Below are positions 54,151 through 62,452 of a DNA stretch of 64,000 nucleotides, piece after piece. The position numbers and the translations under genes are program-made. The notes below the pieces were generated by a model that was given only the letters and a program-made list of their open reading frames with translations, was not told the origin of the DNA and made no database searches. Every line of letters begins with the position of its first letter. The first letter of the stretch is position 1. The DNA is from Clostridium jeddahitimonense (GTDB lineage: Bacteria > Bacillota > Clostridia > Clostridiales > Clostridiaceae), in NCBI GenBank assembly GCA_000753455.2, contig LM994670.1, positions 1,165,005 to 1,229,004 on the forward strand, read 5' to 3'.

Positions 54151-55290
54151 ATGGGGATGAATAATATTAAAGCAGGAAGAATAACTGTAGAGATAAAACT
54201 TTTGAATCCTGATAGGATTTTGAACATATTTTGGAATAGAAATATAAACATATATAAAATAAATAAAAAGAATATTTCTACTATGAGATTAGATATTGAT
54301 TATATTAATTACGATGAAGTGTGTGAAGTTATTAAAGCTTTGGGAGGAAAGATAACTATAGTTAAAAGAAAAGGCACTATATTTTGGCTTAGAAACTTAA
54401 AAGGGAAAATATCTTTGGTATTTGGATTGTTAGTGTTTTTGGGAGTCATATTTTTATTATCTAATTATATATGGGCAATAGATATAAATGTTCAAGAAAA
54501 TATTTCTCCTTTTGAAATAAGACAACAATTAAAAGAGATTGGTATAAAGCCAGGGTTGCCTAAAAATCATATAGTGGTTGAGGATATAGAAAAGAAATTA
54601 GAAAATGCAAATAGTGAGATATTATGGCTTAGGGTAAGAGTAGAAGGATCTACTTTGAATGTAACTATAGAGGAGAAAATTAACCCGCCTACAGAATGGA
54701 GTGGACAGTATGGAAATTTAGTTGCCACTGAAGATGGAGAAGTGGTTAAGGTTTATACTTATGCAGGTAGGCCTGCAGTTAAACAAGAGCAAATGATTAA
54801 GAAAGGTGATGTATTGATAGAAGGTATAGATGGAAAAGAAGGACAAGAATATATAATTCCACCTAGGGGAATGGTAATAGCTAACACTTTTCATGAGAAA
54901 ACGATGCAACTTAAATTAACTGGTACAAGGTTGGAGAGGAGTGGAGACAAGGAAACGGAATATTACATTAGTCTATTTGGTAAAAAAATATATTTAAAGA
55001 AGGCTATAAAAGATTTTAAAGAGTATGATAGAATAGAAAAGAGTGGAAAAATATTTAATGAAGTGGTATATTATGAGAGAACAGAAAAAGAAATAGAACT
55101 TACTGAAGAAGAAGCGGAAAAGATTGCTATAGAAAATTTAGAAGAGTCATTAAAAAAAGATCTTACTAGAGATTCTAAGGTAGTAGATAAAATTGTAAAG
55201 AAGCAATTAGATAATGAAGGGAATTTAACTATAAAGGTAGTTTTTGTTGTAGAGAAAAATATAGTAAATAATATTCCTGTGCAATACTAA
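54151..55290 (+). CDS. yqfD: Sporulation membrane protein YqfD
   Basis: 379 residues. Membrane helix around 85-110, then an external region with YVR-like repeats (ENISPFEIRQQLKEIGIKPGL, LVATEDGEVVKVYTYAGRPAVK). The ATG at 54151 has GAGGAG 8 nt before it. The phoH gene usually found downstream of yqfD is missing; pgpH follows directly. Confidence 0.93.
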   Translation: MGMNNIKAGRITVEIKLLNPDRILNIFWNRNINIYKINKKNISTMRLDIDYINYDEVCEVIKALGGKITIVKRKGTIFWLRNLKGKISLVFGLLVFLGVIFLLSNYIWAIDINVQENISPFEIRQQLKEIGIKPGLPKNHIVVEDIEKKLENANSEILWLRVRVEGSTLNVTIEEKINPPTEWSGQYGNLVATEDGEVVKVYTYAGRPAVKQEQMIKKGDVLIEGIDGKEGQEYIIPPRGMVIANTFHEKTMQLKLTGTRLERSGDKETEYYISLFGKKIYLKKAIKDFKEYDRIEKSGKIFNEVVYYERTEKEIELTEEEAEKIAIENLEESLKKDLTRDSKVVDKIVKKQLDNEGNLTIKVVFVVEKNIVNNIPVQY

Positions 55291-55317
55291 CATTTAATGG
55301 GATGAGAAGGTGAGTAT

Positions 55318-57387
55318 ATGAAAATGGTGGATGAGAAAAAGTTTGAAAATTCTAGAGAGAAATGGCGTAGAAGTTTTCTGTTTACTATGGTTTTTATTAT
55401 TACTTATTTTATAATGCTTACTGCTGTAGCTCCAAGTAGGTATGATTTAAAGGTTGGGGATATAGCTGAAGTAGATATAAAGGCACCAAGAGATATAATA
55501 GATCAAGATGCTACAAAGGCTAAAGAAAATGAAATAATAGAATCAGTAGAAAAGGTATATTCACTTAAGGGAGAAGTAAAACTTGAAGCTACTAAGAGTG
55601 TAACAACATTTTTTACAAAGTTAATAAACTTGAGAAGTAGTGAAGTGTCTGAAAAAGAAAAAATTGAGACTTTAAAAAAGATAGATACATTTACGTTAAC
55701 CGATAGCAATTACAAAACATTATTATCAATAACTAATGAAAAGGCCACTGAAATGCAGTGGATATTATTAAGTGCGTTAGAAAAGGTATATGAGAATAAT
55801 ATTAGAGATGAAAGTGATGAAGATATAGAAGCTAAGACTATTGATGAGGCTAAAGTTATTGCTAATGATGTAATAGATTCTTCGGAGCTAGATGAGAGTT
55901 TAAAGAACATATTAAAGGATATGGCGTACTCGCAAATAAAGCCTAACTGGGTATTTGATAAGGATAAGACAGATGAAAAAGTTACTGAGGCTTTAAAATC
56001 TGCACCAAAGGAATATATAAAGAAAAGTCAAATAATTGTAAAAGAAGGAGAACCAATAACTCAATCTCAAATTGAGGTATTAACAGAGCTTGGTATTATA
56101 GGAGATGGAGTAGATAAAGGATATTTATTTATATATATAGTTTTAGCTGCACTTGTATTTTTAACACTAGCACTTCAATACCTATATATGAAAAAAGAGA
56201 GATTGGGACTATTATTAAATACTAAAGTAGTATTAATGATCATTATTTTAAATATTGTATCGATAATAATGGCTAGGTCGCTAAACTTTGTTTCTCCTTT
56301 TGTAATTCCGCTAGGATGTACAGCGTTGATTATGACTTTGTTACTAGACTATAAATTAGCTGTTGTAATAAATACATTGAATTTAGTTTTCGTAGCAATT
56401 ATTACAGGTTTTAGTCCACAAGTAATTGTTTTGGGAATAGTTAATATAATAGTGGCTTGCACGTCGATAAAGAAAGTAAATGGTAGAAATGAAGTTTTAC
56501 AAGCGACTCTATATATGGTTATAGCGTCAGCTATTGTTACTTTAGCTACAGGATTATTAGTATCTAATAATTTTAAAATGATTGTATCTGAAGTGACTTT
56601 TTCAATATTAGGTGCTTTATTATCAGGGATATTTGCGATAGGATTTACACCATTTCTAGAGAGTGCGTTCAAAATAGTTACTAATATGAAATTATTGGAA
56701 CTGTCTAATCCTAATAGCCCTTTACTAAAGAGATTATTAATGGAGGCACCTGGAACTTATAATCATAGCTTGATGGTTGCCAACTTAGCAGAGGTAGCTG
56801 CTGAGGAAGTTGATGCAAATCCTATTTTAGCAAGAATTGGATCATATTATCATGATGTTGGTAAGCTTAAGAGACCGATATTTTTTGGTGAAAATCTTAT
56901 GGGAAGAGAAAATCCGCATAATAGAATTAAACCAACTTTAAGTGCCCAAATTATTATTTCTCATGCGAAAGATGGATTAGAATTGGCTAAAGAGTATAAA
57001 TTGCCTGAAATTATTCAAGATATAATTATACAACATCATGGTACAACGTTAGTTAAGTATTTTTATTATACATTGAAAAATTCAAGTGATAATCCAGATG
57101 AAATTAAAGAAGAAGATTTTAAATATAGTGGACCAATTCCATCTAGTAAAGAGGCTACAATAATTATGTTAGCAGATAGCGTTGAGGCAGCGGTAAGATC
57201 AATACCTATGCCTACTAAAGAGAAAATTGAGGAAATGGTAAATAATATATTTAAAGATAAATTGCAATCAGATCAATTGATTAATTCAGATTTGACTTTA
57301 AGAGATATAGAAAATATTAAAAAGTGTTTCTTAAAAGTTTTAATTGGTGTTTATCATCAAAGGGTAGAATATCCAAAAGAAAAATAA
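55318..57387 (+). CDS. pgpH: 7TM-HD family cyclic-di-AMP phosphodiesterase (PgpH-like)
   Basis: 689 residues. One N-terminal helix, an extracellular sensor region (about 45-260), seven helices (about 265-450), and a cytosolic HD domain with H483 (YNHSLMVAN) and the H512-D513 pair (YYHDVGK), ending [11 protein letters not shown]. Listeria PgpH hydrolyses c-di-AMP; that activity is inferred. ATG start with GAAGGTGAG upstream. Confidence 0.93.
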   Translation: MKMVDEKKFENSREKWRRSFLFTMVFIITYFIMLTAVAPSRYDLKVGDIAEVDIKAPRDIIDQDATKAKENEIIESVEKVYSLKGEVKLEATKSVTTFFTKLINLRSSEVSEKEKIETLKKIDTFTLTDSNYKTLLSITNEKATEMQWILLSALEKVYENNIRDESDEDIEAKTIDEAKVIANDVIDSSELDESLKNILKDMAYSQIKPNWVFDKDKTDEKVTEALKSAPKEYIKKSQIIVKEGEPITQSQIEVLTELGIIGDGVDKGYLFIYIVLAALVFLTLALQYLYMKKERLGLLLNTKVVLMIIILNIVSIIMARSLNFVSPFVIPLGCTALIMTLLLDYKLAVVINTLNLVFVAIITGFSPQVIVLGIVNIIVACTSIKKVNGRNEVLQATLYMVIASAIVTLATGLLVSNNFKMIVSEVTFSILGALLSGIFAIGFTPFLESAFKIVTNMKLLELSNPNSPLLKRLLMEAPGTYNHSLMVANLAEVAAEEVDANPILARIGSYYHDVGKLKRPIFFGENLMGRENPHNRIKPTLSAQIIISHAKDGLELAKEYKLPEIIQDIIIQHHGTTLVKYFYYTLKNSSDNPDEIKEEDFKYSGPIPSSKEATIIMLADSVEAAVRSIPMPTKEKIEEMVNNIFKDKLQSDQLINSDLTLRDIENIKKCFLKVLIGVYHQRVEYPKEK

Positions 57388-57396
57388 TAATATATT

Positions 57397-57420
57397 CGGG
57401 GAGGTTTTTACCTTCCCATT
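57397..57420 (+). terminator. Weak hairpin between pgpH and ybeY
   Basis: GGGGAGG and CCTTCCC (one G-T) around TTTTTA, followed by ATTTTATT. May attenuate ybeY expression. Confidence 0.5.
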
Positions 57421-57455
57421 TTATTAAAATAAATTTCAATTTAAAGGAGAAAAAT

Positions 57456-57956
57456 ATGTTATATACAGATAATAGACAAAATCAAATAGATGTCACAGAA
57501 GAATTTATAAAAGAATTAGAAGAAGTTTGTATTAATACTTTAGAAAAAGAGGAGGTAAGACAAAAGTGCCAAATTTCATTGTTATTTGTAAACAATGAGG
57601 AAATAAGAGAGATCAATAATGAAACTAGAAACATAGATAAGGCTACAGACGTATTATCTTTCCCTATGTTAGATTATCCGAAGGGAAAAGTTTTTAAGGA
57701 TGTATATAAAGATAAGAAGTTTGATATTATGTATATGGATCAAGATGAGTTAGTTTTAGGAGATATGGTATTATCATTAGAAAGAGCAATGGAGCAAAGT
57801 ATAGAATATAATCATTCTTTTAAAAGAGAAGTTTGTTATTTAGTAGTACATTCTATACTACATTTACTTGGATATGACCATATGGAAGATGAAGAGAAGA
57901 AGGTAATGAGAAGTAGGGAAGAGGAAATATTAAATGGACTAGATATAAAGAGATAA
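57456..57956 (+). CDS. ybeY: Endoribonuclease YbeY, rRNA maturation
   Basis: 166 residues with the zinc motif [14 protein letters not shown] near the C-terminus and TDVLSFPM and GDMVLS blocks. AAAGGAGAAA precedes the ATG at 57456; the open frame continues further upstream into pgpH but that part is not family-like. Acts in 16S rRNA 3' processing and quality control. Confidence 0.96.
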   Translation: MLYTDNRQNQIDVTEEFIKELEEVCINTLEKEEVRQKCQISLLFVNNEEIREINNETRNIDKATDVLSFPMLDYPKGKVFKDVYKDKKFDIMYMDQDELVLGDMVLSLERAMEQSIEYNHSFKREVCYLVVHSILHLLGYDHMEDEEKKVMRSREEEILNGLDIKR

Positions 57957-57974
57957 TATAAAAGGGTGATAATT

Positions 57975-58676
57975 ATGGGAATGAGAAGGTTGTTAGAGAG
58001 TTTTAATCATGCAATAAACGGCATAATTTATGCTGTAAGAACCCAAAGGAATATGAAAATACATACAGTTGGAGCTGTTATAGTTTTGCTATCATGTTTT
58101 TTTATTGATGTATCAAAAGTAGAATTTTTAATTTTAGCATTAACTATAACAAGTGTATTTGTAGCTGAGATGATAAATACAGCAATAGAAGCTGCTATAG
58201 ATTTAAATACAAATTATTATCATCCTCTAGCTAAAGTAGCAAAAAATACGGCGGCTGGAGCAGTGTTAATAACTGCTATAAATGCAGTTTTAGTTGGATA
58301 TATTATATTTTGGGATAAACTTGAAGAGATATCTTATGGAGTTGTCCACAAAATGAAAAATTCCGAGCCATATATGATATTTATAGCTCTAGTAATAGTA
58401 AGCTTAGCAACGGTTATAATAAAAGCTATATATGGAGAGGGAACTCCTTTGAAGGGTGGTATGCCAAGTGGGCATAGTGCTTTGTCTTTTTCTATATCAA
58501 CTGCTATTTCTCTCATTACAGAAGAACCAATATGTATAATTTTAGCGTATTTGATGGCTTTTATTACAGCGCAAAGTAGGGTAGACTCAGAAGTTCATTC
58601 GGTTTTTGAAGTCATCGTAGGAGCTCTTTTAGGAGTTTTATTGACACTGTTAATATTTACTATATTTAAATTGTAA
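57975..58676 (+). CDS. dgkA: Fusion of diacylglycerol/undecaprenol kinase and PAP2 phosphatase
   Basis: 233 residues. Residues 1-118 are a DgkA-type kinase (NHAINGIIYAVRTQRNMKIH, EMINTAIEAAIDL, AKNTAAGAVL). Residues 125-233 are a PAP2 phosphatase with KGGMPSGHSALSF and SRVDSEVHSVFEVIVG. One protein would thus carry both phosphorylation and dephosphorylation of a membrane lipid, probably undecaprenol and its phosphate. GTG at 57966 is an alternative, but AAGGGTGA spacing favours the ATG at 57975. Between ybeY and cdd as in other Firmicutes. Confidence 0.92.
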   Translation: MGMRRLLESFNHAINGIIYAVRTQRNMKIHTVGAVIVLLSCFFIDVSKVEFLILALTITSVFVAEMINTAIEAAIDLNTNYYHPLAKVAKNTAAGAVLITAINAVLVGYIIFWDKLEEISYGVVHKMKNSEPYMIFIALVIVSLATVIIKAIYGEGTPLKGGMPSGHSALSFSISTAISLITEEPICIILAYLMAFITAQSRVDSEVHSVFEVIVGALLGVLLTLLIFTIFKL

Positions 58677-58789
58677 GTGTGTCTCTAAATCAAAGGTTTA
58701 GATATCATAAAAATATTTAAAAATTTTTATGATATTTGGAGACAATAAATTTAAATGTGATATACTATTTAAGAATGGAGGCTGAAAAT

Positions 58790-59191
58790 ATGGATTACAA
58801 AGAGATAGTAGAAAAAGCATTAGAAGCAAGGGAAAAAGCATATTGCCCATATTCGAATTTTAAAGTTGGAGCAGCAGTTTTATTTGAAGATGGAAAAATA
58901 TATACAGGATGTAATATAGAAAATGCATCTTTTGGTGGAACTAATTGTGCAGAAAGAACTGCAATATTTAAAGGTGTATATGAAGGAAATAGAGAAATAA
59001 AGGCTATAGCTGTAGTTGGTGATACAAGCACTTATACATATCCATGTGGTATATGTAGACAGGTAATTGCTGAGTTTGTAGTAGATACATCTATACCTGT
59101 TATAATAATAAAAAATGCAAATGATTATTTAGTAAAAACATTTGATGAAATATTACCAGGAATCTTTTCAAAAAAAGATTTAAATGGTTAG
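58790..59191 (+). CDS. cdd: Cytidine deaminase
   Basis: 133 residues. Zinc ligands C53 (NCAERTA, with E55 as the proton shuttle), C86 and C89 (YPCGICRQ). Converts cytidine and deoxycytidine to the uridine forms. The ATG at 58790 has GGAGG upstream. Overlaps the open frame of era but not its real start. Confidence 0.97.
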   Translation: MDYKEIVEKALEAREKAYCPYSNFKVGAAVLFEDGKIYTGCNIENASFGGTNCAERTAIFKGVYEGNREIKAIAVVGDTSTYTYPCGICRQVIAEFVVDTSIPVIIIKNANDYLVKTFDEILPGIFSKKDLNG

Positions 59192-59201
59192 GAGGAAGTT
59201 A

Positions 59202-60092
59202 ATGTATAAATCAGGATTCGTAACAATAGTTGGTAGACCAAACGTAGGAAAATCAACACTACTAAATCAAATAATGGGTGAGAAACTATCTATAGTATCA
59301 AATAAACCTCAAACTACAAGAAATAATATTCAAACAATATTAACAGGTGAGGATTATCAAATAGTTTTCGTTGATACACCAGGGATACATAAGCCAAAGC
59401 ATAAGCTTGGTGAATTTATGGTTAATTCAGCAAAGGATTCTATTAAAGAAGTCGATTTAGTACTATTTCTAATAAATCCAGATGAAGAAATTGGAAGAGG
59501 AGATAAGTTTATTTTAGAAGCTCTAAAAGAACAAAATGCTCCAGTGTTTTTAGTAGTAAATAAAGTGGATGAAAACAGTCATGATAAAGTTGCTAAGACT
59601 TTACAAATGTATTCTGAAGAGTACAACTTTAAAGAAATAATTCCTATTTCTGCTTTAAAGGGAAAGAATGTAGATACTTTAGTTGAATTAATGAAAAAAT
59701 ATATGCCTGAAGGCCCACAATACTATCCAGAAGATATGATAACTGATGTACAAGAGAGATTTATAGTATCAGAAATAGTAAGAGAAAAAGCTTTAAGAAA
59801 CCTTAGAGATGAGGTTCCACATGGAATAGCTGTTGATGTTATTCAAATGAAACAAAGTGAAAATGGAACATATCATATAGAGGTAGATTTGATATGTGAA
59901 AAAGATTCACATAAAGGAATAATCATAGGTAAAAATGGAGTTAGTTTAAAGAAGATAGGTGAAACTTCTAGATACGAAATTGAAAGATTCTTACATGCAA
60001 AAGTTAACTTGAAGGTATGGGTTAAAGTAAGAAAAGAATGGAGAGATAACAATCTTTTACTTAAGGAATTAGGATATAAGAAAATGAAATAA
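59202..60092 (+). CDS. era: GTPase Era, 30S assembly factor
   Basis: 296 residues. [13 protein letters not shown] (G1), TTRNN (G2), [10 protein letters not shown] (G3), NKVD (G4), then the KH domain with [16 protein letters not shown] binding 16S rRNA near its 3' end. GGAGGA lies 5 nt before the ATG. Confidence 0.98.
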   Translation: MYKSGFVTIVGRPNVGKSTLLNQIMGEKLSIVSNKPQTTRNNIQTILTGEDYQIVFVDTPGIHKPKHKLGEFMVNSAKDSIKEVDLVLFLINPDEEIGRGDKFILEALKEQNAPVFLVVNKVDENSHDKVAKTLQMYSEEYNFKEIIPISALKGKNVDTLVELMKKYMPEGPQYYPEDMITDVQERFIVSEIVREKALRNLRDEVPHGIAVDVIQMKQSENGTYHIEVDLICEKDSHKGIIIGKNGVSLKKIGETSRYEIERFLHAKVNLKVWVKVRKEWRDNNLLLKELGYKKMK

Positions 60093-60107
60093 CTAGGGGT
60101 GGATTTA

Positions 60108-60848
60108 TTGGCACTTTTAAATACTAAAGGTGTTGTTTTAAAATCACAGGATTATAAAGAGAATGATAAGCTTATCTGGATATATACAGAGGCTGAAGGA
60201 AAGGTTACAGCTATAGCAAGAGGGTCAAAGAAAAGTAAAAGTAAATTTTTATCTATGACTCTACCTCTTTGCTTTGCTGACTATTCACTTTTTCAAGGGA
60301 AAAATCTCTACAATCTTCAAGAAGGTAAAATTATAAACTCTTTTCAAGGGTTATTAAATAATTTAGATAAGCTTACATATTCGTCGTACGTATGTGAGCT
60401 TATCGATATTTGTGTGGAAGATGGAGAAAAAAATTTGAATCTTTTTAAAGATTTTATAACATGTCTATATTTATTAAATACTGATGCTTTAGATTATGAG
60501 CTTTTAATAAGATCTTTTGAATTAAGAGTTTTGAAAGCTACAGGATATGGCTTGATATTTGATAATTGTAGTATATGCAAAAAACCTATAAACTCATCTA
60601 CATATATTTCTTTAAATAATTTTGGTGGAGTATGTGATGAGTGTAATAAAGTAGGTGGAATTTATATATCTAGGGCTGCATATAGTGCTTTGAGATTTTT
60701 AAACAATACACCAATGGATAAAGTTTATAGATTAAATTTAACAGATGAAGTTAAAAAGCAAATTGAGAAGGTAACAACGTATATAATTTATTCAAATTAT
60801 TCAAAACGTCCTAAGAGCTTAGAGATGTTAAATTATATTAAGGAGTAG
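60108..60848 (+). CDS. recO: DNA repair protein RecO
   Basis: 246 residues. OB-fold N-terminus with TKGVVLKSQDYKENDKLIWIYT, and a zinc site C-x2-C ... C-x2-C (CSICKKP, CDECN). Loads RecA onto SSB-coated DNA with RecR. TTG start at 60108 with AGGGGTG 8 nt before it; the GTG at 60099 overlaps that site. Confidence 0.93.
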   Translation: MALLNTKGVVLKSQDYKENDKLIWIYTEAEGKVTAIARGSKKSKSKFLSMTLPLCFADYSLFQGKNLYNLQEGKIINSFQGLLNNLDKLTYSSYVCELIDICVEDGEKNLNLFKDFITCLYLLNTDALDYELLIRSFELRVLKATGYGLIFDNCSICKKPINSSTYISLNNFGGVCDECNKVGGIYISRAAYSALRFLNNTPMDKVYRLNLTDEVKKQIEKVTTYIIYSNYSKRPKSLEMLNYIKE

Positions 60849-60856
60849 TGAGATAT

Positions 60857-61486
60857 ATGGAAGTAACATTAGAGCAAGTAGATAAAGTTAAAGAAAGAAC
60901 AGGAGTATCTTATGCAGAAGCCAAAAGTGCTTTAGAACTTACAAATGGTGATGTATTAGATGCTATAATTCTTTTAGAGGAAAAAGCTAAAGAGAATTAT
61001 GAAGGTGGAATTGGAGCGGAAAAAAGTACTGGAGGTACTTGTAATAATACAGAAACAATATCAGAGCTTAAGGCTTGGCTTAAAGACTTAATAAACAAAG
61101 GGAATATATCAAGAATAAAAGTATCTAAAGATGGCGATACAATCGTTGATGTGCCTGTAAATGCTGGTATAGCAGCAGCTGTTATAGCTGTTATAATTCC
61201 TCCAATTTTAGCCTTTGTAGTTGTTGCAGCAGTAGTAACAAAGGTAACTATAGAAATAACAAAAGCAGATGGTACTGTAGAAATTGTAAATAAATATATA
61301 TCTAAAGCTGTTAATGATGCAAAAGAAAAAGCTTCAGATATAGCTGATGTAGTTAAAGATAAAGTATCAGAAGTAAATGTTGATGCATTTAAGAAACATG
61401 ACAATAATACATCTACGAAAGAAAGTGAAACTAATACGTTTGTATATACTGTGAAATTTGAAGAGGAAGAAAAAGGAAGTAATTAA
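60857..61486 (+). CDS. DUF4342 protein with UBA-like N-terminus
   Basis: 209 residues. Residues 1-45 form a UBA/EF-Ts-like three-helix unit (VDKVKERTGVSYAEAKSALELTNGDVLDAIILLEEK); residues about 75-145 are DUF4342 with a hydrophobic stretch that may cross or touch the membrane; the rest is a charged helix. Function unknown. It starts just after recO and is probably co-transcribed. Confidence 0.8.
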   Translation: MEVTLEQVDKVKERTGVSYAEAKSALELTNGDVLDAIILLEEKAKENYEGGIGAEKSTGGTCNNTETISELKAWLKDLINKGNISRIKVSKDGDTIVDVPVNAGIAAAVIAVIIPPILAFVVVAAVVTKVTIEITKADGTVEIVNKYISKAVNDAKEKASDIADVVKDKVSEVNVDAFKKHDNNTSTKESETNTFVYTVKFEEEEKGSN

Positions 61487-61524
61487 GAGATAAATAGGGG
61501 TATAGTTTCAATAAATAGAAAAAA

Positions 61525-61644
61525 TAGGGAATAATCAGCTGATTTGACTAATTTTTCAGAAAATTAAGTATAGTCAAAATTTGATAAAATGTTATAATTA
61601 TACTGTAAATATCAAATAAATCTAAATTGTCTGAATATTCCCTA
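61525..61644. repeat. Nested inverted repeats around the ccpN-like promoter
   Basis: TAGGGAATAATCAG (61525-61538) and CTGAATATTCCCTA (61631-61644), 13 of 14 pairs, 92 bp apart; inside lies TTTGACTA (61543-61550) / TAGTCAAA (61571-61578) with an inner AATTTT/AAAATT. An extended -10 TG-T-TATAAT is at 61590-61598. Confidence 0.55.
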
Positions 61645-61666
61645 AAAAGTCGAAAAGAGGGGTAAC

Positions 61667-62305
61667 GTGAAATTAACGTCAAGACAAGAAGAGATAATTA
61701 GATTAGTTAAAGAAGGACAGCCTGTCACAAGTGAAGCTTTAGCAAGTAAATTAGGAGTTACTAGAGCTGCATTAAGGGCTGATTTAGCTATCTTAACTAT
61801 GATAGGGATATTAGATGCTAGACCTAAGGTTGGTTATGTATACGTAGGACGAAAGTTAAATAGTGATATATTAGATAACTTATCTAATATTAAAGCTGAA
61901 ACTATAATGTCTAAACCAGCTACGGTAAATGAATCAACAACGGTATATGATGCAATTGTGTTCTTATTTTTAAATGATATAGGTACGATATTCGTTGAAA
62001 ATAATGATATTTTAGTAGGAGCTGTTTCGAGAAAAGATTTTTTAAAGATTGCTATAGGAGGAACAGATATACATAAGGTTCCAGTAGGAGTTATTATGAC
62101 TAGAATGCCAAATATAATCTATGGTTTTCAAGAAGACAGTGCATATTCATTAGCAAAGAAAATAATAGAACATGAAATTGACAGTATACCAATAGTAGAA
62201 AAAATTGAAGAAGATTCAAAAGAAAAAGACAAGTATAAAATTGTGGGTAAAATATCTAAGACAAATATTACAAAGTTATTTGTAAAGCTTGGGGAAAGTA
62301 ATTAG
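61667..62305 (+). CDS. ccpN: CcpN-like transcriptional repressor with CBS pair
   Basis: 212 residues. N-terminal HTH (about 4-60, RQEEIIRLVKEGQPVTSEALASKLGVTRAALRADL), then two CBS domains (about 72-205). Bacillus CcpN represses gluconeogenic genes and senses ATP/ADP. GTG start with GAGGGG upstream. The next gene is ppdK, which it may control; repeated GGGTATAAAA units lie between them. Confidence 0.88.
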   Translation: MKLTSRQEEIIRLVKEGQPVTSEALASKLGVTRAALRADLAILTMIGILDARPKVGYVYVGRKLNSDILDNLSNIKAETIMSKPATVNESTTVYDAIVFLFLNDIGTIFVENNDILVGAVSRKDFLKIAIGGTDIHKVPVGVIMTRMPNIIYGFQEDSAYSLAKKIIEHEIDSIPIVEKIEEDSKEKDKYKIVGKISKTNITKLFVKLGESN

Positions 62306-62318
62306 GGTAACAAAAAAC

Positions 62319-62364
62319 GGGTATAAAACAAAAAAATAGCGGGTATAAAAAATATGGTATAAAA
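62319..62364 (+). promoter_or_regulatory. Three GGTATAAAA repeats before ppdK
   Basis: GGGTATAAAA at 62319-62328 and 62341-62350, and TGGTATAAAA at 62355-62364. The last, read as TATGGTATAAA, resembles the published CcpN consensus. Candidate operators for the upstream regulator. Confidence 0.4.
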
Positions 62365-62452
62365 ACAATAAAATTTATAAAATTAGTTAGCTACGGAGCC
62401 AAGCTTCGATAGTATATATATTTATAATTGTATTGAACGGAGGAGTATTGAG

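Noticed and set aside
54718..54909. Minus-strand open frame inside yqfD
   Set aside because: Shadow of a well-supported gene; no ribosome site and unlike any family. The other reverse frames inside genes were rejected for the same reason.
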